DNA from: Frigoribacterium sp. SL97
Lineage (GTDB): Bacteria > Actinomycetota > Actinomycetes > Actinomycetales > Microbacteriaceae
Direction of reading: 5' to 3'
DNA length: 64,000 bases
Assembly: GCF_026625765.1 (NCBI RefSeq)
Contig: NZ_CP113062.1
Location: forward strand, 2,046,001 to 2,110,000
Part shown: in pieces, positions 63,649-64,000 of the stretch
How the letters are laid out: every line of letters starts with the position of its first letter
Position numbering within the stretch: the first letter of the stretch is position 1
Notes under the pieces: model-generated
What the model was told of the DNA's origin: nothing
Database searches by the model: none
What the model saw: the letters and a program-made list of their open reading frames with translations, nothing else
Position numbers and translations under genes: made by a program

Positions 63649-63978
63649 TCAGGACGACGCCCCCGCTGCCAGGTACGTGGACGCGAGGTAGGCCGTCGCA
63701 CCCACGATGAAGACGACGAAGATCGGCATCGCGACCAGCAGGAACGTCCTCTCGCGGGGCGGGACGTAGGCACTCGACGCCCGCAGTGTCGACGCGAGCA
63801 TCCCGACCCCGAGGCCGGGGAAGAGCAACAGCGCGAAGGTCGGCAAGGAGTGTTCGACGCCGTGTCGCCGGTACGGGGTGGTCGTCCACACCGGGACCTG
63901 GGTCCAGACGAACACGACCAGGCCGAGCGAGAGGACGATGCCGACGACGAGGGCCACGCGCATCCACCGGACGAGCAC
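63649..63978 (-). CDS. Small hypothetical membrane protein
   Basis: The 109-residue protein has three likely membrane spans (about 7-26, 48-64 and 80-104) and no recognised domain. The start may be the GTG at 63978 or an in-frame ATG at 63963. Its upstream region runs out of the window, so no promoter can be judged. Function is unknown. Confidence 0.6.
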   Translation of the reverse strand: MLVRWMRVALVVGIVLSLGLVVFVWTQVPVWTTTPYRRHGVEHSLPTFALLLFPGLGVGMLASTLRASSAYVPPRERTFLLVAMPIFVVFIVGATAYLASTYLAAGASS

Positions 63979-64000
63979 CCGACCCCGAGCGACGTCGTCG

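Noticed and set aside
1..64000. CRISPR arrays, tRNA genes, insertion sequences, prophage
   Set aside because: No regularly spaced repeats, tRNA-like arms in the gaps, transposase motifs or phage genes were seen.

Overview
The window is a GC-rich, gene-dense stretch of an actinobacterial chromosome. Gene content and order point to the family Microbacteriaceae (medium confidence; genus not determinable). The evidence is actinobacteria-restricted families (SepH, DUF3093, DUF3159, DUF3710, DUF4191, DUF4193, DUF3090, SCO1664-type, polyphosphate glucokinase), a GlnR box in front of glnA, and gene orders shared with mycobacteria: dut next to DUF3710/DUF3093/DUF4193, and pepA - E2 - DUF4191 - RDD - glnA ... 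glnE - glnA2. No tRNA, insertion sequence, prophage or CRISPR array is visible. One RNA gene, RNase P RNA, is present.

Layout. 1-7.1 kb: a beta-oxidation multienzyme (fadB-like), dxs and aconitase. 7.2-11.3 kb: the dut-DUF3710-DUF3159 operon, DUF3093, DUF4193 and the division regulator sepH. 11.3-17.2 kb: an alkaline-phosphatase-superfamily protein and convergent topoisomerase IV genes parC and parE. 17.4-21.1 kb: a small zinc-ribbon protein and a minus-strand run rpoD-murT-gatD. 21.3-28.4 kb: an MFS transporter, a PAC2 protein, leucyl aminopeptidase, and E3 and E2 of a 2-oxoacid dehydrogenase. 28.4-31.2 kb: a membrane pseudokinase, DUF4191 and RDD proteins. 31.2-44.2 kb: nitrogen assimilation (GlnR box, glnA, glnE, glnA2, NAD synthetase), interrupted by a three-gene polysaccharide cluster (processive GT2, membrane-anchored GH26-like protein, UDP-glucose dehydrogenase). 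44.2-49.8 kb: map, ppgK, rnpB, a zinc-ribbon-family protein, a Nif3-like protein and a membrane protein. 49.9-56.6 kb: oxidoreductase/hydrolase pair, septum-formation-domain protein, cardiolipin synthase, DinB-like protein, Nramp-related transporter. 56.7-60.1 kb: MoxR ATPase and VWA protein. 60.1-62.2 kb: the conserved trio phosphomutase/DUF3090/SCO1664-like. 62.3-64 kb: an NAD(P)-binding reductase with its divergent HxlR regulator and a small membrane protein.

Three things stand out. (1) The GatD-like subunit lacks both catalytic residues (Cys and His) and its MurT-like partner has no cysteine at all, so the zinc ribbon is gone. In a family whose peptidoglycan is cross-linked through the D-Glu alpha-carboxyl group (type B), this pair may have been repurposed to attach the bridge amino acid instead of ammonia. 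(2) An 11-base motif, CCGCGCCTCCT, occurs 16 times exactly, and its 10-base core 21 times, on both strands, in all kinds of reading frame and as inverted pairs inside terminator hairpins. That distribution resembles a DNA uptake sequence. (3) Many genes carry a TANNNT element exactly 6-7 bases before the start codon, which predicts widespread leaderless transcription and settles several start codons.
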